From: Acidovorax sp. Leaf78
GTDB lineage: Bacteria > Pseudomonadota > Gammaproteobacteria > Burkholderiales > Burkholderiaceae_C
Assembly: GCF_001422735.1 (NCBI RefSeq)
Contig: NZ_LMLZ01000023.1
Coordinates: forward strand, 238,435-302,434
Direction: 5' to 3'
DNA: 64,000 nt
In this document: positions 9,512 through 17,820 of the stretch, one piece after another
Layout: the number at the start of each line of letters is the position of its first letter
Numbering within the stretch: position 1 is the first letter of the stretch
Position numbers and translations under genes: made by a program
The notes under the pieces: generated by a model
Told to the model about the DNA's origin: nothing
What the model saw: the letters and a program-made list of their open reading frames with translations, nothing else
Database searches by the model: none

Positions 9512-9678
9512 TTTTCTAGCCACTTTTCTAACCATCTTTCATTGGTGGCTTCAATAGGATTCCGCTAGACCGCCTCGGACGATCAGTACAAATTCTGATC
9601 ACACCGAAGGCTCGTTCGTCTTGAGAGCAATTGGCACATTGAATGCTGTCCGGCTTGATCTAGTGCCCGCTTGCTCGG

Positions 9679-10683
9679 TCACGGTGCTTTTGGAAGGTGT
9701 CTCTCAACAAACGCCAGAATGTCGCTCCGCGCAATGTCCGTGAACTTATTGCTGCTGCAGATCGGGAACGGGTTGTACTTGTTGAGTGCCCGAGTGCACA
9801 CGTTGTCTTCCGCCCGACGACCAACACCTCGGGTTGGTGAATCCCATGCGTGCGTAGCGCCCTCAAAGTTTGTCCACTTCTCGACGCCCTTGAATACTTT
9901 GTCCACGTTGCACTGAGACAGCGGTGTGGCCGTGTCGGCAGTTCCGGTGAAAGCGATCACAGGCGCCACATAGTTGCCCAGCGGAGGAGCGTCTTCGCGA
10001 TCTGTACTACCGCTGGGTGAACGACCAAAAATGGACTCTTTCACGTAGCAGTTGGGGTACAGCGAAACACCACCAGCCAGAAGCGACTTCACTTCACCAC
10101 TGAGGTTGTGGTTCGTGAACGCTCTCAGCACTGTCCACCCGCCTTGGCTGTCGCCAATCACGAACGTCTTCTTAGGATCAGCACCTTCGGATTGCGTGAA
10201 CCGAGCAGCGGCGATCAGATCGAGCACACGCATGTTGGCACCGAAGCGGGTCCAACTGAGCCAGTTTTCAGTGCGCCCCCGCGACCAGTACGAATCGAGA
10301 ATCAGAATATTGGCGTCGAGATTGCGTTTGGCCCACACAGCGGTGTCAAGGTTGCCGGGTGCCACACCATGACCACCATGAACGATGATGATGGTTGGGC
10401 GCTCGAACACTCGACCGTTCTGTGCTGTCCAGCTAGAGAACAGCATGCCTTTGCCGTCATAGGACGAAACGTTGGGGGCGAACAGGTTGAGCCCATTGTT
10501 CACCAGCGGTCGTTCCATGTTCCAGCCATGGGATGATGCCGGTGGATACTGCTCCACGATGGGTGGTTGGTACTTCTCGACGGGAATCACATCGTCTGAG
10601 GCTGCCCAGGATGAGGCCGATGCCATCAACAGCACTACGACACCAAGAAGCGAGCAGATAGCGGTGCGAGGTCGATTTTTCAT
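9679..10683 (-). CDS. Exported alpha/beta hydrolase (dienelactone-hydrolase-like)
   Basis: Predicted secreted esterase or peptidase-like hydrolase of 334 residues; the substrate is unknown. After an N-terminal signal peptide (MKNRPRTAICSLLGVV, cleavage near SSWAASD) the alpha/beta fold is recognisable: the oxyanion segment IIIVHGGHG, the nucleophile elbow FVIGDSQGGW, an acid in AFTGTADTATP and the histidine in EGATHAWDSP. Several cysteines in the C-terminal part could form disulphides outside the cytoplasm. The start at 10683 is used; an upstream ATG at 10704 would add seven residues. It lies 27 bases after the lipoprotein gene on the same strand, so the two are probably transcribed together. 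Confidence 0.75.
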   Translation of the reverse strand: MKNRPRTAICSLLGVVVLLMASASSWAASDDVIPVEKYQPPIVEQYPPASSHGWNMERPLVNNGLNLFAPNVSSYDGKGMLFSSWTAQNGRVFERPTIIIVHGGHGVAPGNLDTAVWAKRNLDANILILDSYWSRGRTENWLSWTRFGANMRVLDLIAAARFTQSEGADPKKTFVIGDSQGGWTVLRAFTNHNLSGEVKSLLAGGVSLYPNCYVKESIFGRSPSGSTDREDAPPLGNYVAPVIAFTGTADTATPLSQCNVDKVFKGVEKWTNFEGATHAWDSPTRGVGRRAEDNVCTRALNKYNPFPICSSNKFTDIARSDILAFVERHLPKAP

Positions 10684-10710
10684 ATTCTGTTTTGATTCCA
10701 ACATAGGTGC

Positions 10711-11850
10711 TCACTGCAGTGGCAGCGTCCGGCTGTCTAGGCTCAGCCCCATCTTTTGAAGCTGCACTGGATCAATCCGAGACATTGCGTCACTCTGGCA
10801 ACGCAGATCAGCAATGCGCTTGCCGCCCTGCTCCACCACCACTCCCTTGCGTCCATTTTCACCGTCACCGGCATAAACAACATAGCGATAGTTGCCCTTG
10901 TCGAAGGACAGGAAGTTCACTGCAGTACCGTCTTGAACGACCTGCAAGCCACGCTGGAAAGCTGAAGCTGCGCCAGTACCACCGTTCGGATACTCCATCT
11001 CCGCAGCGCCGTCCAGCGGCGCTATCCGGTATGTCAACTGCTCATAGCCACCAGCTCGACCAGCACAAACCGAGGCGCGCTTCTTGCCGGTGGAACACGC
11101 AAAGATCGGGGTCTCAGCAGCCGTGCATAGGTGCGGCACGGTCACAGCCGGAGCTGCAGCCGTCACGTTGGCTGGTGAAGTAACTGGCGCTGCAGCGGGT
11201 GCTGTGTTCACAGGCGCTGGCGCAGCTACGGCTGGCGCAGGTTGGGCGACTGGTGAAACCTCTGCTGGAGTTGGCTCCGCTGGCTTGACCTCAGCCGCTG
11301 GCAGAGCTTCACCAGCGATCTTGGCAATCTCCGCTTCGCTCTTGTCGAACACCCGGAGCATCGCCAGGTCGTGGAACAACCCCATGAATGCCAAGTGCCC
11401 CGTGAGCTTGACCAGAATCTCCTTGCTGTCTTCGGTACGCTGAACGGTGTAGGTCACATTGCCCTTGACCGTATTGCCCTCCAACGCGGCGCCTTGAGGC
11501 TCATACGTGCCGCGCAGGTGATTGAGCATCCGTTGATCGGTAGGGATGGCGTCTTGCGGCATCACTGCGGTGAGGATTGCTGAGCAGGTCTTCTTCCCTG
11601 TCGATTCGTCGCTGCGAGCAGTGGTGATGGACTCCACCGTGACTTTGGTGTTCTTGCTGGTGATCTGCACGCTGCGCTGACGCTCAGGGCTCATGCTGGC
11701 ATGCTCTTTGTCAAAGCTCTGCTGGTAAATCTGCTGCACCAGCGATACCGTGGCCGGATCAGCGCAGGACGGCGCTTTGTCTCCGCATGCAGCCAGCAAA
11801 ACCACGGACGTTGCCGCCAAGGTCACGGCAGTAGCTCTTTTGGGATTCAT
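10711..11850 (-). CDS. Lipoprotein with Pro/Ala-rich linker, unknown function
   Basis: A 379-residue protein with a clear lipoprotein signal (MNPKRATAVTLAATSVV, lipobox LLAAC with Cys22). Residues about 25-180 form one domain with a cysteine pair. Residues about 185-240 are an extended Ala/Pro/Val linker. The C-terminal domain (from LCTAAETPIFACSTGKKRASVC to the end) has further cysteines and resembles small periplasmic domains that recur in proteobacterial lipoproteins. I do not recognise a defined function. It is followed by the secreted hydrolase gene and faces the XRE regulator across a palindrome-containing intergenic region, so it may be regulated by it. Confidence 0.7.
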   Translation of the reverse strand: MNPKRATAVTLAATSVVLLAACGDKAPSCADPATVSLVQQIYQQSFDKEHASMSPERQRSVQITSKNTKVTVESITTARSDESTGKKTCSAILTAVMPQDAIPTDQRMLNHLRGTYEPQGAALEGNTVKGNVTYTVQRTEDSKEILVKLTGHLAFMGLFHDLAMLRVFDKSEAEIAKIAGEALPAAEVKPAEPTPAEVSPVAQPAPAVAAPAPVNTAPAAAPVTSPANVTAAAPAVTVPHLCTAAETPIFACSTGKKRASVCAGRAGGYEQLTYRIAPLDGAAEMEYPNGGTGAASAFQRGLQVVQDGTAVNFLSFDKGNYRYVVYAGDGENGRKGVVVEQGGKRIADLRCQSDAMSRIDPVQLQKMGLSLDSRTLPLQ

Positions 11851-11877
11851 TTTTTCTTCCTATTGGTTGTAAAAATT

Positions 11878-11941
11878 TGTGCCTCTCAAGGAACATTTTG
11901 GCATGCAATGTTCCTTATAAGACGTTTCCTCAACAGGCACA
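11878..11941. promoter_or_regulatory. Nested palindromes between divergent genes (candidate operator)
   Basis: A perfect inverted repeat AAGGAACATT / AATGTTCCTT at 11888-11897 and 11907-11916, with a nine-base spacer, is flanked by a second pair TGTGCCT / AGGCACA at 11878-11884 and 11935-11941. It lies between the lipoprotein start (11850) and the XRE regulator start (11961), which is the usual place for an autoregulatory operator. Confidence 0.6.
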
Positions 11942-11960
11942 TTTCGAGAGCCTGTGGAGC

Positions 11961-12368
11961 ATGTCACGGACTGCCCCACAGAAACAAAGCACTGCCAGCG
12001 AGACGCTGGTTCAGCGCCGCCGCAAAGTGCGGCTCATACCCAATGCCATCACGCTGGCGGTCGGTCAGAACCTGCGGCACTTCCGCGAGCAAAGCGGCAT
12101 GACGCAGTTGGAATTGGCAATGAGCGCTGAAGTGGAGCGCACTCGGGTGTCCAAACTGGAGTTGGGTCTGGTGAATCCGAGTGTTTTGACACTGGCCACC
12201 ATCTGCCACGTGCTAAACATCACCCTGGCTGACCTGTTCAGTGACATTCGGCTGGCACATCCACCCACCACCGAGGGTGGGCCACTGCGTCGCGCCAATC
12301 AAGCGGTGCTCGACAAGAAGCCAACAGCCAAGCGCACCAAAGCGCCGGGTAAAGCTGCCGCCAAGTAG
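11961..12368 (+). CDS. XRE family transcriptional regulator
   Basis: Small DNA-binding protein (135 residues). A Cro/C1-type HTH lies at residues about 33-90: GQNLRHFREQSGMTQLELAMSAEVERTRVSKLELG, with the usual following helix TLATICHVLNITLADLF. Basic tails (RRRK near residue 20 and a Lys/Ala-rich C-terminus) suggest extra DNA contacts. The ATG at 11961 has GGAG a few bases upstream, which rules out a longer upstream frame. It is divergent from the lipoprotein/hydrolase pair and convergent with the cassette that starts at 12386. Confidence 0.88.
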   Translation: MSRTAPQKQSTASETLVQRRRKVRLIPNAITLAVGQNLRHFREQSGMTQLELAMSAEVERTRVSKLELGLVNPSVLTLATICHVLNITLADLFSDIRLAHPPTTEGGPLRRANQAVLDKKPTAKRTKAPGKAAAK

Positions 12369-12385
12369 CCTCTGGTCAGCTCGCT

Positions 12386-12835
12386 TCAGCTGCTCACAAC
12401 CACTGTCAGTCGCAGCTTGTCCACCAACGCCGGGGCAGGCGCTGCAGCAAACCACAGTTCAGAACAGATTGGCACTGCGCTAGGGAACGCGCTGGATACC
12501 GCTCTGCACTGATCCAGATGCAAGCCGGAGCCGCCCCGCAGTACAACGATGACAGTCGATGGGCGTTCTGGTGAAACCTGCTTTCCGGTGGCCGTGATGC
12601 TGTCGTGGAGCATGGTTTGCAGGTCGCAGTGATAGCCGGTAACGACATGGCTCCATGTGAACCGCCCCCAACACGCCATCACCGCGCTCAGATCGCCCCA
12701 GTCCAATGCTGGCATCGCTTCTGGCTCTGTCGCCGCCCACAGATCGTCAAGAACCCTCTCCGAGTACACGACCGAAGGAGTTGGCATGCACACCAGAGCC
12801 AGCGTCCGCAAAAATTCGCGCCGGTTCAGTGTCAT
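12386..12835 (-). CDS. Hypothetical protein with possible twin-arginine signal
   Basis: A 149-residue protein that I do not recognise. It begins MTLNRREFLRTLALVCMPTP, which looks like a Tat or short Sec signal (RR followed by a hydrophobic run), so it may be exported. The rest is compact with single cysteines and the motif VIVVLRGGSGLH. The start at 12835 is supported by GGAG a few bases upstream and by an ATGA overlap with the stop of the cysteine-peptidase-like gene before it. The tight coupling implies the two products work together. Confidence 0.6.
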   Translation of the reverse strand: MTLNRREFLRTLALVCMPTPSVVYSERVLDDLWAATEPEAMPALDWGDLSAVMACWGRFTWSHVVTGYHCDLQTMLHDSITATGKQVSPERPSTVIVVLRGGSGLHLDQCRAVSSAFPSAVPICSELWFAAAPAPALVDKLRLTVVVSS

Positions 12836-13581
12836 GACGTTCTCCGCACACGTATGGCTGCGAGTAACCGCACTGCCTCGGGTTGCCAAGACTCCGACTC
12901 ATGCATCCAGATGATCATCTTCTGCTTGGGCTCTTTGTGCCAACCAGGCTTGGCACGACGACTACCGGGGCCTGCATCTGGCAAACGCAGCCGTGCGTTA
13001 TGGGCATGGAAACATGGTTCTGCGCCACCACTGTCCAGTAGCAGGATGCGCTGCGGAAAGTGGCTTTGACCGACTACCGGGCCCTCCACACCTACCGCGA
13101 GAGCCCAGTGCTTGGTGCGGTGATGCTTTACCGAGGCAAATGCAATGGCAACCAGATCGCCTTGCATAAGCCATTTGACGGCGGGGGCATCTACATCGTG
13201 CTCACTGCAGTAGCGAGCGGTGAGTTCGAGTGGCAGTCCCAGCCGGTTTACTTCATCCGCCCAATCTTTCGGATTGATGCCGGTGAAGTAGTACGGAGAC
13301 ATTGCGGTCCACACTGCGGCTGCTACACCATGCTTGCGCCGTGACATGTCGTGCAGCGCCGAGGCTTTTGCAAGTCCAAGGATGACCAACAGCATCGCGA
13401 GCATGTGAGTCCCACAAGATGCGTCCAGAACCGACTGCTGCATGAAGACCGGCACCGGCTCTTCGCGCTTTTGTTGAACAGTGAGTGCATGGCCGGTCTG
13501 CAGCGCCGCATGGATGCGCTGAAACGTGTAAGACGGCTCAGCGCGCTTCGATGAGACGGCTTTGGACATATCAATACTCAT
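12832..13581 (-). CDS. Cysteine-peptidase-like protein (C39/papain-like fold suspected)
   Basis: A 249-residue protein with a plausible catalytic triad. These are a Gln-containing segment with the nucleophile in MQQSVLDASCGTHMLAMLL (Cys56), a histidine in RTKHWALAVGV (His158) and an aspartate in ILLLDSGG (Asp183). The order and spacing match papain-like peptidases such as C39 proteins, but overall similarity is not one I can name. No signal peptide is visible. The start at 13581 overlaps the preceding gene by 11 bases; a start at 13569 is equally possible. It lies second in a gene row with the DUF-like gene at 13571-13960 and the exported hypothetical at 12386. The function could be processing of a partner protein; this is an inference. 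Confidence 0.6.
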   Translation of the reverse strand: MSIDMSKAVSSKRAEPSYTFQRIHAALQTGHALTVQQKREEPVPVFMQQSVLDASCGTHMLAMLLVILGLAKASALHDMSRRKHGVAAAVWTAMSPYYFTGINPKDWADEVNRLGLPLELTARYCSEHDVDAPAVKWLMQGDLVAIAFASVKHHRTKHWALAVGVEGPVVGQSHFPQRILLLDSGGAEPCFHAHNARLRLPDAGPGSRRAKPGWHKEPKQKMIIWMHESESWQPEAVRLLAAIRVRRTS

Positions 13582-13960
13582 CTGGACGCAACAGCGTGGT
13601 GACACTGCGGTCGGCTTCTGTGATGATCCAGATGGTGGGCAGAGCACTACGCTTGTCGAGTGGCGTAGCCGCAAGCCGCTCGGCATCCACCAGCCGGTAG
13701 CAACTCAGAATCCGCAGGCGTCGGGTCACAGCAAACTCGTTTTCTGCGCGGTCTTCTTCACACAGATCACCCCATATTCCTTGAGAGTGTCGTGAGATCA
13801 AAGCGGCTGCGCTGAAGCCGGTTTCTTGCAGCAGTTCCAATGCTCCGGGCGTTGTCACAATCTGGCCAAGCGGGAACCGGGCGGTGTTGGAATAAATGTT
13901 CGTTGGTGTGGTCGGTGCAGGAGCCGCTGCATTGGTTGTGGACGTGGGTGTTGTGGTCAT
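13571..13960 (-). CDS. Conserved mobile-element protein, unknown function
   Basis: A 129-residue protein with a Thr/Pro/Ala-rich N-terminal tail and a compact C-terminal domain. The region FPLGQIVTTPGALELL followed by ISRHSQGIWGDLCEEDRAENE and WIITEADRSVTTLLRPDEY belongs to a small family that I remember from plasmids and integrative elements, where it is often left as hypothetical. The start at 13960 follows GGAG with good spacing. It is the first gene of a row with the cysteine-peptidase-like gene, which it overlaps by 11 bases. Function unknown. Confidence 0.7.
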   Translation of the reverse strand: MTTTPTSTTNAAAPAPTTPTNIYSNTARFPLGQIVTTPGALELLQETGFSAAALISRHSQGIWGDLCEEDRAENEFAVTRRLRILSCYRLVDAERLAATPLDKRSALPTIWIITEADRSVTTLLRPDEY

Positions 13961-14103
13961 GAAAATCTCCGTAGATGTGGAACTAAACAAAAAGGTGAAA
14001 AAAAACGGGCGTGCGTAGTCCTCCGCAAGCAGGTACCGGATAGAAAACGCGGGTGAAAGAAATCAGCGCGGCTGCAGAAAAACAGCCGCCGAGAGACAGA
14101 GCC

Positions 14104-14874
14104 TCAGCGAGAGGCTGGCAACGAAACTTGCGCCTGGCAGAGCGCTATCAACAGGTCAGTGTCCGAGCCATAAGGCTGCTCGATCCACTCGACAAACTGG
14201 TCGGTGGCCAACAGCCAGCCGCTGAGCATGGATGGCATCGCACCTTCGGCATCCCCGCCTTCCAGCAAGCCCCAGGCGTATAACCGGCGTGATGCCACGG
14301 CATCTCGTACTGCGTCCACCGGCATCTCGCACAACAGCGCCAGCTCGGTGCAGCCGTGAGTGGCATCACGCAATGGGATGCCTGGCAAGATCCCACTGCC
14401 AAAGCGCCGAACGCAGTAGGACCACAGCAGCCACTGAAACTCGAATGGAGTGAAGTTCAGCAGCCACGCCAGCGTGTCCAGATTCGTACCGATGCGTGAC
14501 ACCGCTGGCGGTGGTGATGGCTCCAATGCAGCCAGCCGAGTTGCCAGTTCTACCGGGTCTGCTGGGGATGACAAGGCAACTGGATAACCGACACCGTCCA
14601 CCATCAAAAATGCAGGCACATCACCATCGAAAACGGGCTGCTTTTCGTATCCGAGTTCGCGCCAGCACCTCTGCTCGATAGCGCCGCTTTCTCGGATCAG
14701 TGCTTGCCCGTCCAACAAGCGAGGCAGAACTACCCCAATGCGATGCAGGAGGCGGCTCATGTGATGGCGGCGGAAGGATGCATTGCCTGGGGCATAGGCT
14801 GCTCTGCTGCGACCGCACGAGTTAAGTCCGGTGGCATCCACTGCCGCGCAGATCGGGGACACGTAGGTCGCCAT
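14104..14874 (-). CDS. Hypothetical protein resembling the N-terminal domain of large AAA ATPases
   Basis: A 256-residue protein. The start at 14874 is preceded by AAGGAG at ideal spacing. The segment DTLAWLLNFTPFEFQWLLWSYCVRRFG, then LALLCEMPVDAVRDAVASRRLYAWGLL, resembles the helical N-terminal region of a group of AAA+ ATPases found on mobile elements, but no Walker A or B motif follows before the stop. It may be a stand-alone N-domain or the front part of a truncated ATPase gene. It stands 144 bases upstream of the 13571-13960 gene on the same strand and may be part of the same unit. Function is not known. Confidence 0.5.
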   Translation of the reverse strand: MATYVSPICAAVDATGLNSCGRSRAAYAPGNASFRRHHMSRLLHRIGVVLPRLLDGQALIRESGAIEQRCWRELGYEKQPVFDGDVPAFLMVDGVGYPVALSSPADPVELATRLAALEPSPPPAVSRIGTNLDTLAWLLNFTPFEFQWLLWSYCVRRFGSGILPGIPLRDATHGCTELALLCEMPVDAVRDAVASRRLYAWGLLEGGDAEGAMPSMLSGWLLATDQFVEWIEQPYGSDTDLLIALCQAQVSLPASR

Positions 14875-15174
14875 CGGGATACTCCTTGGTCGAAACCACG
14901 CCAATCTGATCGAACAGGTAGATAGCCGAGTCCTCTGCTCCAGACGAGAAAAGAATCTGGTGAGCCGTTAATGACTTACAAGAAACACGGCTCAAGCACG
15001 TGCACTAGCAGTGGCGCGCGATCGAAGCTAGGCGTGCACAAAGCTCGGGCATAGCGATGGTGCAACTTAACGGTCTCTGAAATCACTGAATTTCAGCCAA
15101 GCTTTATGAGAAACCACCAAAAAACCGCTGAAATCTAGCCGAATACGGCTTTTATTCAAAATAACGTTGTTTTC

Positions 15175-15203
15175 TTGATATTATATATCATTAAGGATAT
15201 AAC
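15175..15203 (+). promoter_or_regulatory. Sigma-70 promoter for the hsdM-kwaB operon
   Basis: TTGATA at 15175-15180 and TATAAC at 15198-15203 are separated by exactly 17 bases in A/T-rich DNA. Transcription would begin near 15210, leaving a leader of about 235 bases before hsdM. The sequence TGATAT-TAT-ATATCA (15176-15190) overlaps the promoter and could be an operator. Confidence 0.65.
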
Positions 15204-15331
15204 AATAAAAATTGTCACTTTTGATGTTTAAAAGTGCTTTATTGGCGTCAAAACTGGTCAATTTCGTCGTTTTTAAGCAATTTTCCGGCCTTAAACGTCT
15301 GATTGTCATCGTGGATTGCAAGGTTTGCACA

Positions 15332-15348
15332 ACATCAAGGCTTGATGT
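15332..15348. promoter_or_regulatory. Palindrome in the hsdM leader (candidate operator)
   Basis: Perfect arms ACATCAAG and CTTGATGT around a single G. It lies 97 bases before the hsdM start, downstream of the predicted promoter. The symmetry suggests a dimeric HTH regulator, but which protein binds is unknown. Confidence 0.5.
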
Positions 15349-15444
15349 TCTGACCAGTTACAGTTGGATGCAATGGACGTTGCTCATTAAATTGCGCACC
15401 ACAACCTAAGCGTTAGCGAGCAAAACAACAATCTGAACTGATAA

Positions 15445-17820
15445 ATGGATCACTCAACACACAACAAGATCGTCTCGTTCATATGGTCAATCGCCGACGA
15501 CTGCCTTCGTGATGTATTTGTTCGCGGGAAATACCGCGATGTCATCCTGCCGATGTTCGTGCTTCGGCGACTGGACTGCCTGCTGGAGCCTTCAAAAGCC
15601 ACGGTGCTGGAAGAGGTGCGTTTCCAGCGCGAAGACGCAGACATGGCCGATCTTGATCCCCATGGCCTGCGCGAAGCCTCTGGCTACGTGTTCTACAACA
15701 CGTCCAAGTTCACCCTCAAGTCATTGCTAGGCAATCCGTCGCAGCTCGAAGCCAACTTCAGGAACTACCTTGACGGCTTTTCCGATAACGTCAAAGAGAT
15801 CGTTGATAAATTTGACCTGCGCAACCAGATTCGCAAGATGGCGCAGTCGGACGTACTGCATGACGTGATTGAAAAGTTCGTATCTGAGGAAATCAACCTC
15901 AGCCCAGACGACCGGAAGGGGCCGGATGGTCGTACACAGCCAGGTCTGTCAAACCTTGGCATGGGCTACGTCTTCGAGGAACTGATCCGCAAGTTCAACG
16001 AAGAGAACAACGAAGAGGCGGGAGAGCACTTCACGCCGCGTGAGGTTATCAACCTCATGACCAATCTGGTGTTCATCCCTGTGAAAGACCAGCTACCAAA
16101 CCCGCTGACGATCTACGACCCCGCGTGCGGCAGCGGCGGCATGCTGACCGAATCGCAAGACTTCGTGACCGATGCCGAAGGCGAGATCAAGGCCAAGGTG
16201 GGCGTGTTCTTGTACGGTAAAGAGATCAACCCCGAGACCTACGCCATTTGCAAGTCCGACATGATGATTAAGGGCAACGACCCCGAGAACATCAAATTTG
16301 GCTCGACTTTGGCCACCAACGACTTCTCGGGCACTCGCTTCGACTACATGTTGAGTAACCCGCCTTACGGCAAGTCTTGGAAGAGCGACCAGAAAGGAAT
16401 CATTGAGGGCAAAGAGGTTCTTGATCATCGCTTTCAAGTCAATCTTTCGGACTACACCGGTGAGTCGTTCGACTTCTATCCAGCAATTCCGCGCTCATCG
16501 GACGGTCAGTTGCTGTTCCTGATGGAGATGGTGGACAAGATGAAAAGGCGCTCAGACCTGAGCGACAAGAACGCAACTCGCTTTTCTGGCTCGCGCATTG
16601 CATCCGTCCACAACGGTTCGGCCTTGTTCACTGGCGATGCAGGCAGCGGCGAAAGCAACATCCGTCGTCACATCATCGAGAGCGACTACCTCGAAGCCAT
16701 CATTCAGTTGCCGAACAACCTGTTCTACAACACTGGCATCACCACCTACGTGTGGCTGCTGTCCAACCATAAGGCGGAGAAGCGGCGAGGCAAGGTGCAG
16801 TTGATCGACGCATCTAACCTGTACCAGAAGCTGCGTAAGAACCTCGGCGAAAAGAACTGCGAATTCACCGCCGAGCACATCCAACAGATCACCCAGCTTT
16901 ACCTGAGCCTTGCGAATGAAGGTATATCTAAGGTATTCGACAACCGGGACTTTGGCTATTACAAAGTGACGGTTGAGCGCCCCTTGCGTCTGGCCGCGCA
17001 GTTCAGCCCGGAGCGCATCGCCACACTACGCTTCGCACCGGGCATGCAAGAGATCATGAAATGGGTCTATGGCAAATACGGTGACGAGGTCTACAGCGAC
17101 CTCAAATCCCACGCCGAAGCCATTGAGAACCATCTTGAGCGCGAAGAAATCACCCTTTCGCCCAAGAACCGCAAAGAGCTACTGGCACAGACCACATGGC
17201 AGGCTCAGCGCGACATCATGCTGGCCGCACAGCAGATTGCCGCCAAGGTGGGAGCTGATGAACACCTCGATTTCAACTTGTTTGAAACCATGGTGGATGA
17301 GGCTTGCGCCGCCTTGAAGTTGAAGCTTTCCACACCAGAGCGCAAGCAGGTTTTGAATGCCGTGAGCTGGCGCGATCCACGGGCTGCCAAAGTTATCAAG
17401 AAGCAGCACAAGCTGAGTGGTTCCAAACTTAAAGACATGCTCTCAGAATTGCAGACCACCGCCGAGCGGCTGGGTGATTACGGCTATTGGCCCAGCACCA
17501 AGGCAGGCGAATTCGTCGAGTACGAACCCGACAGTGAGCTGCGCGACACCGAGAACGTGCCTTTGGCCAAAAGCAAGGAGCCCACGGCCTCCAGCGTTAT
17601 CCATGAATACTTCATCCGAGAGGTGCGCCCCCACGTTGACGAAGCTTGGATTGCGCTCGACAAAACCGTGATCGGCTACGAGATCAGCTTCAACAAATAC
17701 TTCTATCAGCACAAGCCATTGCGCAGCCTCGAAGAAGTGACGGCGGAAATCCTGGCACTGGAAGCTGAAACCGATGGTCTGTTGAAACAACTGGTCAGCT
17801 TTGTATCGGGAGCCAAGTGA
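15445..17820 (+). CDS. hsdM: Type I restriction-modification system, methyltransferase subunit HsdM
   Basis: Adenine-N6 DNA methyltransferase of a type I restriction complex. The 791-residue protein has the HsdM N-terminal helical domain, then GEHFTPREVINLM, the S-adenosylmethionine motif DPACGSGGML (residues from about 225) and the catalytic motif NPPYG (from about 305). About 250 C-terminal residues beyond the core are present, which is a known long form of HsdM. The start at 15445 opens the expected HsdM N-terminus; its Shine-Dalgarno signal is poor. The stop overlaps the start of the next gene by one base (TGATG), implying translational coupling. Confidence 0.95.
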   Translation: MDHSTHNKIVSFIWSIADDCLRDVFVRGKYRDVILPMFVLRRLDCLLEPSKATVLEEVRFQREDADMADLDPHGLREASGYVFYNTSKFTLKSLLGNPSQLEANFRNYLDGFSDNVKEIVDKFDLRNQIRKMAQSDVLHDVIEKFVSEEINLSPDDRKGPDGRTQPGLSNLGMGYVFEELIRKFNEENNEEAGEHFTPREVINLMTNLVFIPVKDQLPNPLTIYDPACGSGGMLTESQDFVTDAEGEIKAKVGVFLYGKEINPETYAICKSDMMIKGNDPENIKFGSTLATNDFSGTRFDYMLSNPPYGKSWKSDQKGIIEGKEVLDHRFQVNLSDYTGESFDFYPAIPRSSDGQLLFLMEMVDKMKRRSDLSDKNATRFSGSRIASVHNGSALFTGDAGSGESNIRRHIIESDYLEAIIQLPNNLFYNTGITTYVWLLSNHKAEKRRGKVQLIDASNLYQKLRKNLGEKNCEFTAEHIQQITQLYLSLANEGISKVFDNRDFGYYKVTVERPLRLAAQFSPERIATLRFAPGMQEIMKWVYGKYGDEVYSDLKSHAEAIENHLEREEITLSPKNRKELLAQTTWQAQRDIMLAAQQIAAKVGADEHLDFNLFETMVDEACAALKLKLSTPERKQVLNAVSWRDPRAAKVIKKQHKLSGSKLKDMLSELQTTAERLGDYGYWPSTKAGEFVEYEPDSELRDTENVPLAKSKEPTASSVIHEYFIREVRPHVDEAWIALDKTVIGYEISFNKYFYQHKPLRSLEEVTAEILALEAETDGLLKQLVSFVSGAK

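Larger units (their letters stand above)
14875..15444. other. Intergenic region upstream of the hsd/kwa operon
   Basis: A 570-base stretch that turns strongly A/T-rich after 15060. It holds a small hairpin with AGCCG / CGGCT arms followed by four T residues near 15137-15154, a strong promoter at 15175-15203, and a palindrome at 15332-15348. A 65-codon frame at 15212-15409 starts with TTG and has no ribosome binding site; I do not call it a gene. Confidence 0.6.

Noticed and set aside
9679..10683. Hydrolase as part of a defence system (for example an effector)
   Set aside because: It has a signal peptide and pairs with a lipoprotein, so it acts outside the cytoplasm.
15212..15409. 65-codon frame in the hsdM leader
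   Set aside because: It starts with TTG, has no ribosome binding site and no known motif; it may reflect only the low stop density by chance.
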